The notes under the pieces: generated by a model
Databases searched by the model: none
Told to the model about the DNA's origin: nothing
What the model saw: only the letters and a program-made list of their open reading frames with translations
NCBI RefSeq assembly: GCF_016862375.1
Contig: NZ_BOMV01000078.1
Location: 62,001 to 126,000, forward strand
Source of the DNA: Paractinoplanes rishiriensis
Lineage (GTDB): Bacteria > Actinomycetota > Actinomycetes > Mycobacteriales > Micromonosporaceae
Direction: 5' to 3'
Length of the DNA stretch: 64,000 nucleotides
Translations under genes and position numbers: made by a program
In this document: one piece after another, positions 17,072 through 24,752 of the stretch
Layout of the letters: each line of letters begins with the position of its first letter
Numbering within the stretch: position 1 is the stretch's first letter

Positions 17072-17839
17072 TCACTGCAGATAGAGAACGGCCAGCGCGG
17101 TCGCCAGCACACCCAGTAACAGCCGCAGCGCACGTTCGGGCACCCGGGGTTGCAGGCGCGCCCCCAGGTAGCCGCCGATCAGCCCGCCCGCGCCGCACAG
17201 CAGCCCCAGCGTCCACTCCGGAGCGATGTCACCCGGCGTGGTCAGCGCCAGCACGCCGTAGGTGGCAGCACCCACGATCGAGGTCACGAACGTGCAGGCC
17301 AGTGCCGCCGGGGCGAGGCCGGTCATCGCGATGCCCCGCCCGGCCAGGATCGGTCCGAGGAGCGAGCCGCCCCCGATGCCGTAAATGCCACCCACAGTGC
17401 CAACTGCCAAACCAAGACCGAGGATGGTACGCCGAGGCAGCGGTGGCCGGTCCCGCGTGCCGGGCCGGGCCGCGCGCACGATCAGCCACAGCCCGAGTGG
17501 CAGCAGCACCACCGCGACCACCAGCCGGAACACCTGCGGGCCCGGGATGGCGAACACCCGTACGCAGGCACCGGCAATCACCCCCGGAACCGTGCCCGCC
17601 AGCAGCAGCCGCGTCAGCGGCCCGGCCAGTTGCCCGGCGCGACGGTAGCGGAGCAGCGCACCCGGACCCGCCACCACGTTGTAGAGCAGGTTGGTGGGCG
17701 TCACCGCCGGGCTGGGCACCTGCAGCAGGCTGAGCTGGACGGGCAGCAGGAAGACCGCCCCGGACACCCCGACGGGCGCGGTGACCACCGAGATCAGCAG
17801 GCCCGCGGCGAACCCGGCCAGCCCGGTCTGCCAATCCAC
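17072..17839 (-). CDS. TauE/SafE-family membrane transporter
   Basis: 255 residues with about seven to eight hydrophobic segments. Two repeated halves each start with the TauE signature: SVVTAPVGVSGAVFLLPVQL in the first, and AVGTVGGIYGIGGGSLLGP in the second. The family exports sulfite, sulfoacetate or other organic anions. The GTG at 17839 gives a normal family length; a longer frame to 18082 would add a non-homologous N-terminus. It is divergent from the YbaB-like gene and not obviously linked to either neighbour. Confidence 0.85.
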   Translation of the reverse strand: MDWQTGLAGFAAGLLISVVTAPVGVSGAVFLLPVQLSLLQVPSPAVTPTNLLYNVVAGPGALLRYRRAGQLAGPLTRLLLAGTVPGVIAGACVRVFAIPGPQVFRLVVAVVLLPLGLWLIVRAARPGTRDRPPLPRRTILGLGLAVGTVGGIYGIGGGSLLGPILAGRGIAMTGLAPAALACTFVTSIVGAATYGVLALTTPGDIAPEWTLGLLCGAGGLIGGYLGARLQPRVPERALRLLLGVLATALAVLYLQ

Positions 17840-17975
17840 GGCGGTAACCCTAGGCGGAGGCGTGCGTATCCGGCTGCGACTCGCGTCACCGGCGATCGGC
17901 GGGCACCACCGATTTCCGGAAGCCGCTACGATGTCGGGCGCGCTGTCGGCAAGCATCACGGGGGAGGACGCGCAG

Positions 17976-18635
17976 ATGAGTTTGTACGGATATGCCAACA
18001 CTGACCGGGAAGGTCCCGAGGAACGGCTCGCGCGGATCGCTTCCTCGGCCCGATCGATCAGCCGGGTGCTGCGGTCGGCCACGCGGTCGGGCGTACGGCA
18101 TCAGGGTAGTGACGGCACCGGACTGGTGACCATGTCGGCCGACGGGTCGGGGCGGGTCGAGTCCATCCACATCGACCCGTCGTGGTTCCAGCGGCACACC
18201 GCGACCGCGCTGGGACCGGCGATGTTCGAGGCCTACCAGGCCGTGATGACCGAGGTCATGACGGCCAGTGTGGAACAGATGGAGGAGGCCGAGCGCGAGG
18301 AGGCCCAGCGTCCGCCCGACGAGCCGGCGCCGGACGCCTACACCGGCCGGCCACAGGACTTCCACGCGCCCACCTTCGACGACGTCCGCGCCGCGCTGCG
18401 TGACCTCGAGGAACGCCAGTACATCCGGGAGTACCAGCGCCAACGCCGGGCGTCGGGGCAGGGCGAGGAGCAGACCGTGTACGGGCCGTACCGGCTGGCC
18501 GCGGTGACCGTGCGCGGCGGTGACGTCGCCGAGATCACGATTCCCACGCCGGTCGGCCGCGACCGCGTCAACGTATTGGCCCAGGACACCGTCCGCGCGC
18601 TCCAGATGGTCCGCGCCGGCGAGACGGAGGCATGA
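17976..18635 (+). CDS. YbaB/EbfC-like protein of an ESX-type cluster
   Basis: 219 residues. Residues 30-95 resemble the YbaB/EbfC fold (GTGLVTMSADGSGRVESIHIDP then a helix), as found in proteins encoded beside WXG100/type VII secretion genes. A Glu/Pro-rich linker and a second ~100-residue region (TVYGPYRLAAVTVRGGDVAEITI) follow. GGGGAGG (17961-17967) precedes the ATG at 17976. It is the first of four closely spaced genes ending with the mycosin-like protein. The role may be chaperone-like or nucleic-acid binding; this is unproven. Confidence 0.65.
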   Translation: MSLYGYANTDREGPEERLARIASSARSISRVLRSATRSGVRHQGSDGTGLVTMSADGSGRVESIHIDPSWFQRHTATALGPAMFEAYQAVMTEVMTASVEQMEEAEREEAQRPPDEPAPDAYTGRPQDFHAPTFDDVRAALRDLEERQYIREYQRQRRASGQGEEQTVYGPYRLAAVTVRGGDVAEITIPTPVGRDRVNVLAQDTVRALQMVRAGETEA

Positions 18636-18636
18636 G

Positions 18637-18969
18637 ATGCCCGGCGACAACGAAGAGATCAGGGTTGTTCTCAGCGCGTTCGAGGCCGAGGCCAAGAAGT
18701 GGGAGGAACTCGCCGACCTGATGCTGGCGGCGAAAAACAAGATCACCCCGCTGACGCTCGAACCCAGCGCCTTCTTCTGCGGCAACCCGGCCAGCGCCGT
18801 GCTGCTGTCCCAGACCTACGACGAGATCCACGGCCTGCTGGTCACGCTGACCACGGCGGCCGAGGCCGAGTTCGACCAGATCGCCGGCGCCCTGCGGATC
18901 GCGCGCGACGAGTACGACGGCACCGACAACACCAGCGCCGCGGCGTTCGTCCGCATCTACGGGGAATAG
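18637..18969 (+). CDS. Small WXG100/ESX-like helical protein
   Basis: 110 residues, almost entirely helical by composition, no signal peptide. Size, charge pattern and position resemble ESX/WXG100-type secreted proteins. KKWEELADLM carries a Trp near residue 27, but the classic W-x-G turn is not clear, so membership is inferred. It lies 1 bp after the YbaB-like gene stop and 11 bp before the next gene. Confidence 0.6.
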   Translation: MPGDNEEIRVVLSAFEAEAKKWEELADLMLAAKNKITPLTLEPSAFFCGNPASAVLLSQTYDEIHGLLVTLTTAAEAEFDQIAGALRIARDEYDGTDNTSAAAFVRIYGE

Positions 18970-18980
18970 GGGACCGCGAG

Positions 18981-19751
18981 ATGGCACCGGAAACCGACCA
19001 GGCCTCCGCGGAGAGCACCCTCCAGGCGGCGACCGACAAGCTCCGGACCGAGATCGACCGCATCGACCCGGAGTACCGCAAGTTCGTCGAAAAGATCAAC
19101 TCGGTGATGATGCAGGCGTCGTTCATCTCGCCGGTCGGCGCCTGGCTGTTCAGCAAGAAGGTCAAGGGCGCGCTGGACGACCTGCACGGCAAGCTCGAGG
19201 ACGCCGCCGACGAGATGATCAAGTATCTGGAGCAGGCGGCGCCGGTGTTCGCGCTGATCGGCCGCGGCTTCACCTATCTGAACGCCGTGCTGCCCGACCT
19301 CAGCGGCATGACCGGCACCGCCCGCGACATCCGGCCGAACGCCCTGCACACGTGGGGCGGCGACGCCGGCCGCGCGTACTCGGAGAAGCGCCAGGGGCAG
19401 TCGAAGGCGATCGAGGGCACCGGCGGCATCGTCAAGGACACCGGCCAGTGGCTGGTCGACGTGGCGGCGCTGAACGCCAAGTTCCTGGTCGACATCACCC
19501 AGCCGCTGATCGACCTGGTCGAGGCGATCATCGAGGGCGCCATCGAGCTGAGCACGGTCATCGGCGTGCTGGAGGCGATCGACACAATCGCGGCCGCAAT
19601 CGCCGACTGCCTCGGCGCGGTCCTCGAGATCCTCAAGGAGGCCACCAAGCACATGGTCGACAGCATCACGTCGCTCGCCGCGGCCCGCGCCATCCTGAAC
19701 GACAACAGCGTCTACCCCGCCGGCAACTGGCCGCAGGCCGTCAACCGATGA
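18981..19751 (+). CDS. Putative type VII secretion-associated helical protein
   Basis: 256 residues, no signal peptide. The first ~115 residues form long amphipathic helices (TLQAATDKLRTEIDRIDPEYRKF, then LDDLHGKLEDAADEMIKYLEQ) like a WXG/LXG-type targeting domain. The central region has HTWGGDAGRAYSEKRQGQ, and the C-terminal half is a string of apolar helices (ITQPLIDLVEAIIEGAIEL) that could insert in a membrane. I infer a secreted or cell-surface partner of the cluster; no enzymatic domain is visible. The stop overlaps the mycosin-like gene by 4 bp. Confidence 0.6.
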   Translation: MAPETDQASAESTLQAATDKLRTEIDRIDPEYRKFVEKINSVMMQASFISPVGAWLFSKKVKGALDDLHGKLEDAADEMIKYLEQAAPVFALIGRGFTYLNAVLPDLSGMTGTARDIRPNALHTWGGDAGRAYSEKRQGQSKAIEGTGGIVKDTGQWLVDVAALNAKFLVDITQPLIDLVEAIIEGAIELSTVIGVLEAIDTIAAAIADCLGAVLEILKEATKHMVDSITSLAAARAILNDNSVYPAGNWPQAVNR

Positions 19752-20782
19752 ATCCGCTGCTCGCCGCGGTGGCGGCCGTAGTGCTGGCCGCCCCGCCGAG
19801 CACCGCTCCGGCCGGTCAGTGGCATCTGGACCGGATTGGGGTCCCTCAGGCGCAGGCGGTCTCCCAGGGCGACGGCGTGCTGGTCGGGATGTTCCTGGCC
19901 TCGGTCGACACCACGCTCCCGGCGCTCGGCGGCCGGGTCCGCCCCGGCAAGTACGTCGGTTCCGGCGGCGAGATCAAGGACCGTCCGGCGAGCGCCGACA
20001 CCGAGGCCGGCAAGGAGGCGAGCACCGCGCTGGCCGGCCTGGTGGTCGCCCAGGGCACCGGCGGCGTGCTGGGCGTCGCCCCCAGGGCCGAAATCCAGCC
20101 GATCAACGGCCCGGTCGGCGAGGAAAAGGTGTCGCAGGCGCTGCGCTGGCTCACCGACCAGGGCGCCAAGGTCATCGACATGTCCGGCGGCTTCACGGTC
20201 GACAAAGACACCAAGAGCATCGACGGCGTCAACTACGCACTGTCCAAGAACGTCGTGGTCATCCTCGACGCCCGGCAGGCCGACCGCCTCGACCGCGACG
20301 CGACGACCGGCGTGCTGGTCGTCGGCGGCGTCACCGAGAAGGGCGAACGCGACAGCGGCGACTCGTTCGACAGCCGGATCGACCTGTCCGCGCCCGGCGC
20401 CACGCTCGGCCTTCAGGGCGTGACCGGCCCGGTCGCCGCGCAGGGCGACCAGCAGGCGTCCGCGATCACGGCCGGCGTGGCGGCGCTGATCCTGGCGAAG
20501 GACCCGCAGCTGTCCGCGCCGTCGGTGCTCGACCGGCTGATCGGCACGGCCAAGGACGCGGGGCCGGCCGGCAAGGACAGCACGTTCGGCGCGGGAGTGG
20601 TCGACGCCGCGGCGGCTGTGACGGCCGATCGCGTGCCGGTGGCGGAAAATCCGCTGGGCGATCCCGGTCCGCCCGAGGGTGACGGCCTGCCCGTCATCCT
20701 GGTCGGCGCGGCCGTGGCGGTCGCCGCGGTCCTGCTGGTGGTGGTGTTGTGGCTGGTACTGCGGCGGCGTCGCCGCAGCTGA
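19748..20782 (+). CDS. Catalytically dead mycosin-like S8 protein (pseudo-mycosin)
   Basis: 344 residues with mycosin layout: signal peptide (1-22), subtilisin-fold domain (about 24-285), Pro-rich spacer, one membrane helix (about 316-338) and an RRRRRS cytoplasmic tail. Alignment by eye to type VII secretion proteases shows the whole triad replaced. The catalytic Asp position is Leu50 (GVLVGMFLASVD), the His position is Ala91 (in KEASTALAGL), and the Ser position is Gln235 (GDQQASAITAGVAAL). The oxyanion Asn region is also changed. The fold markers LGVAPRAEI and AGVAALILAK are kept, and the frame is intact, so this looks like a maintained pseudoenzyme. It probably acts as a structural or binding partner for the three upstream ESX-like genes (inference). 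Confidence 0.82.
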   Translation: MNPLLAAVAAVVLAAPPSTAPAGQWHLDRIGVPQAQAVSQGDGVLVGMFLASVDTTLPALGGRVRPGKYVGSGGEIKDRPASADTEAGKEASTALAGLVVAQGTGGVLGVAPRAEIQPINGPVGEEKVSQALRWLTDQGAKVIDMSGGFTVDKDTKSIDGVNYALSKNVVVILDARQADRLDRDATTGVLVVGGVTEKGERDSGDSFDSRIDLSAPGATLGLQGVTGPVAAQGDQQASAITAGVAALILAKDPQLSAPSVLDRLIGTAKDAGPAGKDSTFGAGVVDAAAAVTADRVPVAENPLGDPGPPEGDGLPVILVGAAVAVAAVLLVVVLWLVLRRRRRS

Positions 20783-20881
20783 GCGAGGTCCTGCCCCGGT
20801 CGGCACCGGCCCGCGGCACGGCCGGACGTCGCCTGGCTAAAAGTTGATGCGCCTGCCCGGCCGGCTGACTACCGTCCGGGC

Positions 20882-21526
20882 GTGGCCCACACCTATCCCC
20901 CGCTGAACGTCGAGATCCGCACGCCGCGCCTGACCCTCGCCGGCGCGTCCGACGACCTGCTGGAACGTCTCGTGCCGCTGGTCCGGGCCGGGATCGCCGA
21001 CGCCGAGCCGTGGCCGTTCGACGACCCGATGTCGTTCTACGCCGACAACCCGGAACGCGAATGGCGTTGGCTGCGCGGCATCTGGGCCGGCCGTGCCCGG
21101 GTGACCCCGGATGCCTGGCGGCTGTACTTCGCCGTGGTCGTCGACGGCGAACCGGTCGGGATGCAGGACCTGGTCGGCACGAACTTCACCCGGTTCGGCA
21201 CGGTGTCGAGCTTCTCGTGGCTGGCTCCCGGCCGCCGCGGGCAGGGGCTCGGCCGGGAGATGCGGGCGGCGATCCTGCACCTGGCCTTCGCCGGACTGGG
21301 CGCCCGCGAGGCCGGCAGCGACGCCTTCGTCGACAACGAGGCGTCCAACCGCATTTCCCGAGCGCTGGGCTACGAACCGAACGGCACCGACTGGGACACC
21401 CGCCGCGGCGAGCCCGCCCGCATCCAGCAGTGGCTCCTCACCCGCGAGGCGTGGGAGAGGACCCGCCGGGACGACATCGAACTGACCGGCGTCGAGGAGT
21501 GCCGGCCCGTCCTGGGCATACCCTAA
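20882..21526 (+). CDS. GNAT-family N-acetyltransferase
   Basis: 214 residues. The N-terminus IRTPRLTLAGAS is typical of RimJ/RimL-like GNATs, and the acetyl-CoA pyrophosphate loop is RRGQGLGREMR (about 118-128). DNEASNRISRALGYE follows as the usual motif B. The acceptor is unknown. The start is a GTG at 20882. Its 3' end overlaps the convergent small gene by 4 bp. Confidence 0.88.
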   Translation: MAHTYPPLNVEIRTPRLTLAGASDDLLERLVPLVRAGIADAEPWPFDDPMSFYADNPEREWRWLRGIWAGRARVTPDAWRLYFAVVVDGEPVGMQDLVGTNFTRFGTVSSFSWLAPGRRGQGLGREMRAAILHLAFAGLGAREAGSDAFVDNEASNRISRALGYEPNGTDWDTRRGEPARIQQWLLTREAWERTRRDDIELTGVEECRPVLGIP

Positions 21527-21798
21527 GCGGGCCGGGCGATCCGTCGCATGCAGGTGACGTGGGCGCTGATGTCCACGGTCACCACCTCCCAGCCGCGGCC
21601 CTCGAGGAACTCCACGGCGGACAGCATCTGGTCGGGCGGCCCGTTGTTGCCGGTCTTGAGCCGGAACCCGGAACGCCCCGACATCACCGACGACAGCGAC
21701 GGCGTGATGTAGATGTACCGGAACGGATAGCCGTCGAGCGACACCCGGCCGGCCAGGATGTCGTCGGCGGAGAAGATCCGGGGCGGGCGCTGCTGCAT
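21523..21798 (-). CDS. Small hypothetical protein downstream of Dyp peroxidase
   Basis: 91 residues starting MQQRPPRIFSADDILAG; contains FRYIYITPSLSSVMSGRSGF and EFLEGRGWEVVTVD. No signal peptide or membrane segment. It starts 8 bp after the peroxidase stop on the same strand, so it is probably co-transcribed. I do not recognise the family; codon bias supports it as real. Confidence 0.6.
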   Translation of the reverse strand: MQQRPPRIFSADDILAGRVSLDGYPFRYIYITPSLSSVMSGRSGFRLKTGNNGPPDQMLSAVEFLEGRGWEVVTVDISAHVTCMRRIARPA

Positions 21799-21806
21799 GG
21801 TCACCA

Positions 21807-22844
21807 CTATGCCCCATCCGGCAAAATGGCCCGCACCCCTGCCGCCGGCAGCACGAAGTAGTAGCCACCGCCGAACGGCAACAGGTATTTCTCCAGTGCC
21901 TCCCCCGCCAGCCGCCGCTGGATGGTGGCGAACCCGCGCTCCACATCCCGCTGGTAGCAGACGAAGATCTGCCCCGCGTCGTCCACTCCCGCCACCTCGG
22001 GCGTGCGCCGGTACGAGTAGCCACGCCGCAGAATCCGGTGCGCCTCGCTCTCCGGCGTCCGCGGGTTGGCCAGCCGGATGTGCGCGTCCACCGCGATCTG
22101 GTCCCCGCCGAGATCCGGTGCGTCCGTGACCCGTTCCCCACCCAGCGGCGCCCCGGTGTCCTTCTTGCGGCCGATCACCCGTTCCTGCTCGGCCACCGGG
22201 TCGGAGTCCCACGACGGCATGGCCATCCGGATCAGCCGCACCACCTGGTAGGTCCCGCCCACACACCAGTCCGGCTCGCCGTCCCCCGGCTGCACCCACA
22301 CCAGCCGGCTCATCAGGTCCCGATCGGCGGCGTCCGGGTTGCCGTCCCCCTCCCGAAAACCAAACAGATTCCGTACGCCCGCCCCATGCCCCACCGGATG
22401 AAACCCGTCGATGCTCCACCGCCGACGGAGCCCCGGCACGGCAATCCGCGGCAGCCCCTCGGCGTTGTCCCCCACGACCTGCACCAGCAGATCACCGTGA
22501 CACCACTGCGGATCCAGCACGTCCGCCCGGAAGGCCGGCATCTCGGTGAGCAGCCGCGGCTTGGCCAGCGCAAACCGCCCGTCGAACAGCGACGCTCCCA
22601 CCCCGACGGTAGCCGCCACGCCGGCCAGGCGTTCCTCCAGCGCCTGCAGCGTCCCACGCAGATCGTTTCCGATGACGTCGTACGCCGTAAGCACCGCGGC
22701 CCGGCGCACCGGCGCAACCACAACCGCGTTCCCGGTGCGGACCGGGAGGTCCACGGGTGGCGGGGCGGGCACCGGCGGCCGGGCCTCGGCACAGCCGGCG
22801 ACCACCCCGAGTCCCGTGGCCGCCAGCAGCGTGCGACGCTTCAT
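21807..22844 (-). CDS. Dyp-type peroxidase, exported lipoprotein
   Basis: 345 residues. A twin-Arg start (KRRTLLAATG) and lipobox VVAGC (Cys18) indicate Tat export and lipid anchoring. The Dyp fold is shown by NLFGFREGDGNP (160-170), the heme-ligand region AHIRLANPR (His255) and the distal-side Arg in ILRRGYSY. The family's catalytic GxxDG motif is GFREG here, with Glu165 in place of Asp. Related EfeB proteins are longer (about 400 residues). It could be a periplasmic heme peroxidase or a deferrochelatase-like protein; the motif change makes activity uncertain. It follows the S8 protease gene by 52 bp. Confidence 0.85.
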   Translation of the reverse strand: MKRRTLLAATGLGVVAGCAEARPPVPAPPPVDLPVRTGNAVVVAPVRRAAVLTAYDVIGNDLRGTLQALEERLAGVAATVGVGASLFDGRFALAKPRLLTEMPAFRADVLDPQWCHGDLLVQVVGDNAEGLPRIAVPGLRRRWSIDGFHPVGHGAGVRNLFGFREGDGNPDAADRDLMSRLVWVQPGDGEPDWCVGGTYQVVRLIRMAMPSWDSDPVAEQERVIGRKKDTGAPLGGERVTDAPDLGGDQIAVDAHIRLANPRTPESEAHRILRRGYSYRRTPEVAGVDDAGQIFVCYQRDVERGFATIQRRLAGEALEKYLLPFGGGYYFVLPAAGVRAILPDGA

Positions 22845-22896
22845 CGCGCCGTCGTCCCGAGCAGGTCAGCCGACATGTGACGGCTCATCGCGCCGG

Positions 22897-24162
22897 TCAT
22901 CTGCCGGCGGCGAGCCGGCGTTCCACTGCCACGCGGGCCGATGGTGCCGGTGGGTGTTCGACGTAGAGCAGGCGGTTCGGTGAGCCGGACAGCGTCGCCG
23001 GGGCGATCGCGTTCAGCGTGGCCGAGCCGACCAGGGCCGCGTGCACCTGCGCCGGGGTGAGCGCCGGCTGGTCGGCGAGCAGCAGCGCGGCCGCGCCGGC
23101 GACATGCGGCGACGCCATCGACGTGCCCCGCAGCACCCGGACCGCCGAGTCGGTGGCGTTGTGCGCCGAGCGGATCTCCTGCCCGGGCGCGAACAGGTCG
23201 ACGCACGTCCCGTAGTTGGACCCGGGCTGGGTGCCGCCCCAGCCGGTGGCCCGCTCGTTGATCGAGTTGCTGGCCGCCACCGTGATCACCGCGGGCACCG
23301 CGGCCGGGCTGTAGTTGCAGGCGTCCGCGTTCCAGTTGCCGGCCGAGGCCACGTACGTGTACCCGGCGTTGATCGAGTTGGTGACCGCGGTGTCCATCGC
23401 CGGCGACCGCCCGCCACCCAGGCTCATGTTGACCACCGCCGGTTTCACGCCGTTCTGCGTGATCCAGTCGATGCCCGCGATGATCTCGCTGTTCAGGCCC
23501 TGGTTGTTGCATCCCAGCACCCGCACCGACACCAGGCTGGCCCGGTTCGCGATGCCGAACGTCACGCCGCCCACCGTCCCGGCCACGTGCGTGCCGTGCC
23601 CCTCGGTGTGGCAGTCCTGCCCGTTCCACCCGTCCTCGACGGTGTCGACGCCCACCGACGCCCGCCCGCCGAACTGGCTGTGCGTGGTGCGCACCCCGGT
23701 GTCCATCACGTAAGCCGTCACGCCGGCGCCGGCCGAATCCGGGTAGACGTAGAGGTCGTCCAGCACCGAGGACCGCTGGTCGACCAGGTCGAGGTTCCAC
23801 AGCGGGTAGTAGCGCGCCTCGGCACCGTAGGAGATCGCGTCCGCCTCGACCCGGGCCACCTGCGGATCGGCCGAGAGACGCCGGGCCTGCGCCTCGGTGG
23901 CCCGCAGCGCGAAGCCGTTGAGGGCCTTGCGATAGGTCCGCACCGCTTCCCCGCCGTACCGGGTGGCGACCGGCGCGGCGGCCAGCGCGGCCGGCCCGGC
24001 GGTCGCCTTCAGCGTGACGATGTAGCGGTCCTTGACCACCGTGGCGCCGGCGGGCACGTACACCGGTCCGCCGGCCGGCGCGGCCGCCACCGGCGTCCCG
24101 ACGGCCAGCAGCCCGGCCACCAGGGCGGCGGCGCCCAGCACGCGTCTATTGCCCCTGTCCAT
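22897..24162 (-). CDS. Secreted subtilisin-family (S8) serine protease
   Basis: 421 residues. Signal peptide (1-28), inhibitor_I9-like propeptide (about 40-112, KDRYIVTLK to VEADAISY), then the S8 domain. The triad is complete: Asp154 (VMDTGV), His189 (GHGTHVAG), Ser348 (GTSMASPHVAG), with Asn245 region VVNMSLGGG. It is of the proteinase K/aqualysin type. It lies 36 bp downstream of the SMI1/KNR4 gene and could be in one transcript with the RHS toxin, where a protease might process secreted proteins (inference). Confidence 0.93.
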   Translation of the reverse strand: MDRGNRRVLGAAALVAGLLAVGTPVAAAPAGGPVYVPAGATVVKDRYIVTLKATAGPAALAAAPVATRYGGEAVRTYRKALNGFALRATEAQARRLSADPQVARVEADAISYGAEARYYPLWNLDLVDQRSSVLDDLYVYPDSAGAGVTAYVMDTGVRTTHSQFGGRASVGVDTVEDGWNGQDCHTEGHGTHVAGTVGGVTFGIANRASLVSVRVLGCNNQGLNSEIIAGIDWITQNGVKPAVVNMSLGGGRSPAMDTAVTNSINAGYTYVASAGNWNADACNYSPAAVPAVITVAASNSINERATGWGGTQPGSNYGTCVDLFAPGQEIRSAHNATDSAVRVLRGTSMASPHVAGAAALLLADQPALTPAQVHAALVGSATLNAIAPATLSGSPNRLLYVEHPPAPSARVAVERRLAAGR

Positions 24163-24198
24163 TGCGTCCTCCCCCGTGGATTGGCATGTACTCCGCGT

Positions 24199-24735
24199 TC
24201 AGCCCCGGACGACGCCCTCGTAGATCTCGTCGCACCGGTCCGGGTCCATGGTCAGATAGCCCTCGTCGTCGACCGAGAACGCGCCGGCCCGGTAGCAGCG
24301 GATGTGGTAGTCCACCATCTGCTCGACGCTCTCGTACTCGATCTCGGTCGGCTCCCCGATGAGCACCCCGGCGATCCGGAGCGGGCCGCCGTCCTCCCAG
24401 ACCGCCGCCTTGAGATCGCCGCTGGGGCCGCCCAGCAGCGGGATCCACTGTGGCCCCAGCACCGGATCGCCCTCGTAGTAGGTGCGCGCCTCGGCGGCCT
24501 CCGCGAGGGACAGCGGGTTGTATCCGGGGATCAGGTTGACGTCGTCCTGCAGCTGCCCCGGCTCGGACCGGACACCGTTGCACCAGCCGAACCACGTGCC
24601 GACCTCGTCCGGGACCGACGGGCCGAGAAACGCCTCCACCTCGGGCCGGGACAGTCCGGGCAGGAGCAACCGGGCCACTGGTCTGTCCAGGTCGCGGACG
24701 ATCGCCACCAGTTCCGTCAAACGTTCCGTCAGCAT
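24199..24735 (-). CDS. SMI1/KNR4 (SUKH)-family protein, probable immunity protein
   Basis: 178 residues, cytoplasmic. Features of the SUKH superfamily are present: LLLPGLSRPEVEAFLG near the N-terminus, VGTWFGWCNGV and LIPGYNPLSLAEA, and a late acidic YLTMDPDRCDEI segment. SUKH proteins are well-known immunity proteins of polymorphic toxin loci, often against nucleases. The gene starts 17 bp after the RHS toxin stop on the same strand, exactly the position of a cognate immunity gene. Toxin pairing is therefore a strong inference but not shown. Confidence 0.85.
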   Translation of the reverse strand: MLTERLTELVAIVRDLDRPVARLLLPGLSRPEVEAFLGPSVPDEVGTWFGWCNGVRSEPGQLQDDVNLIPGYNPLSLAEAAEARTYYEGDPVLGPQWIPLLGGPSGDLKAAVWEDGGPLRIAGVLIGEPTEIEYESVEQMVDYHIRCYRAGAFSVDDEGYLTMDPDRCDEIYEGVVRG

Positions 24736-24752
24736 CGTTTTGCCCCCGTTCG

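Noticed and set aside
17976..20782. Complete type VII (ESX) secretion locus
   Set aside because: No EccB, EccC, EccD or EccE homologue lies in the window and the mycosin is not catalytic; only an ESX-like island can be supported.
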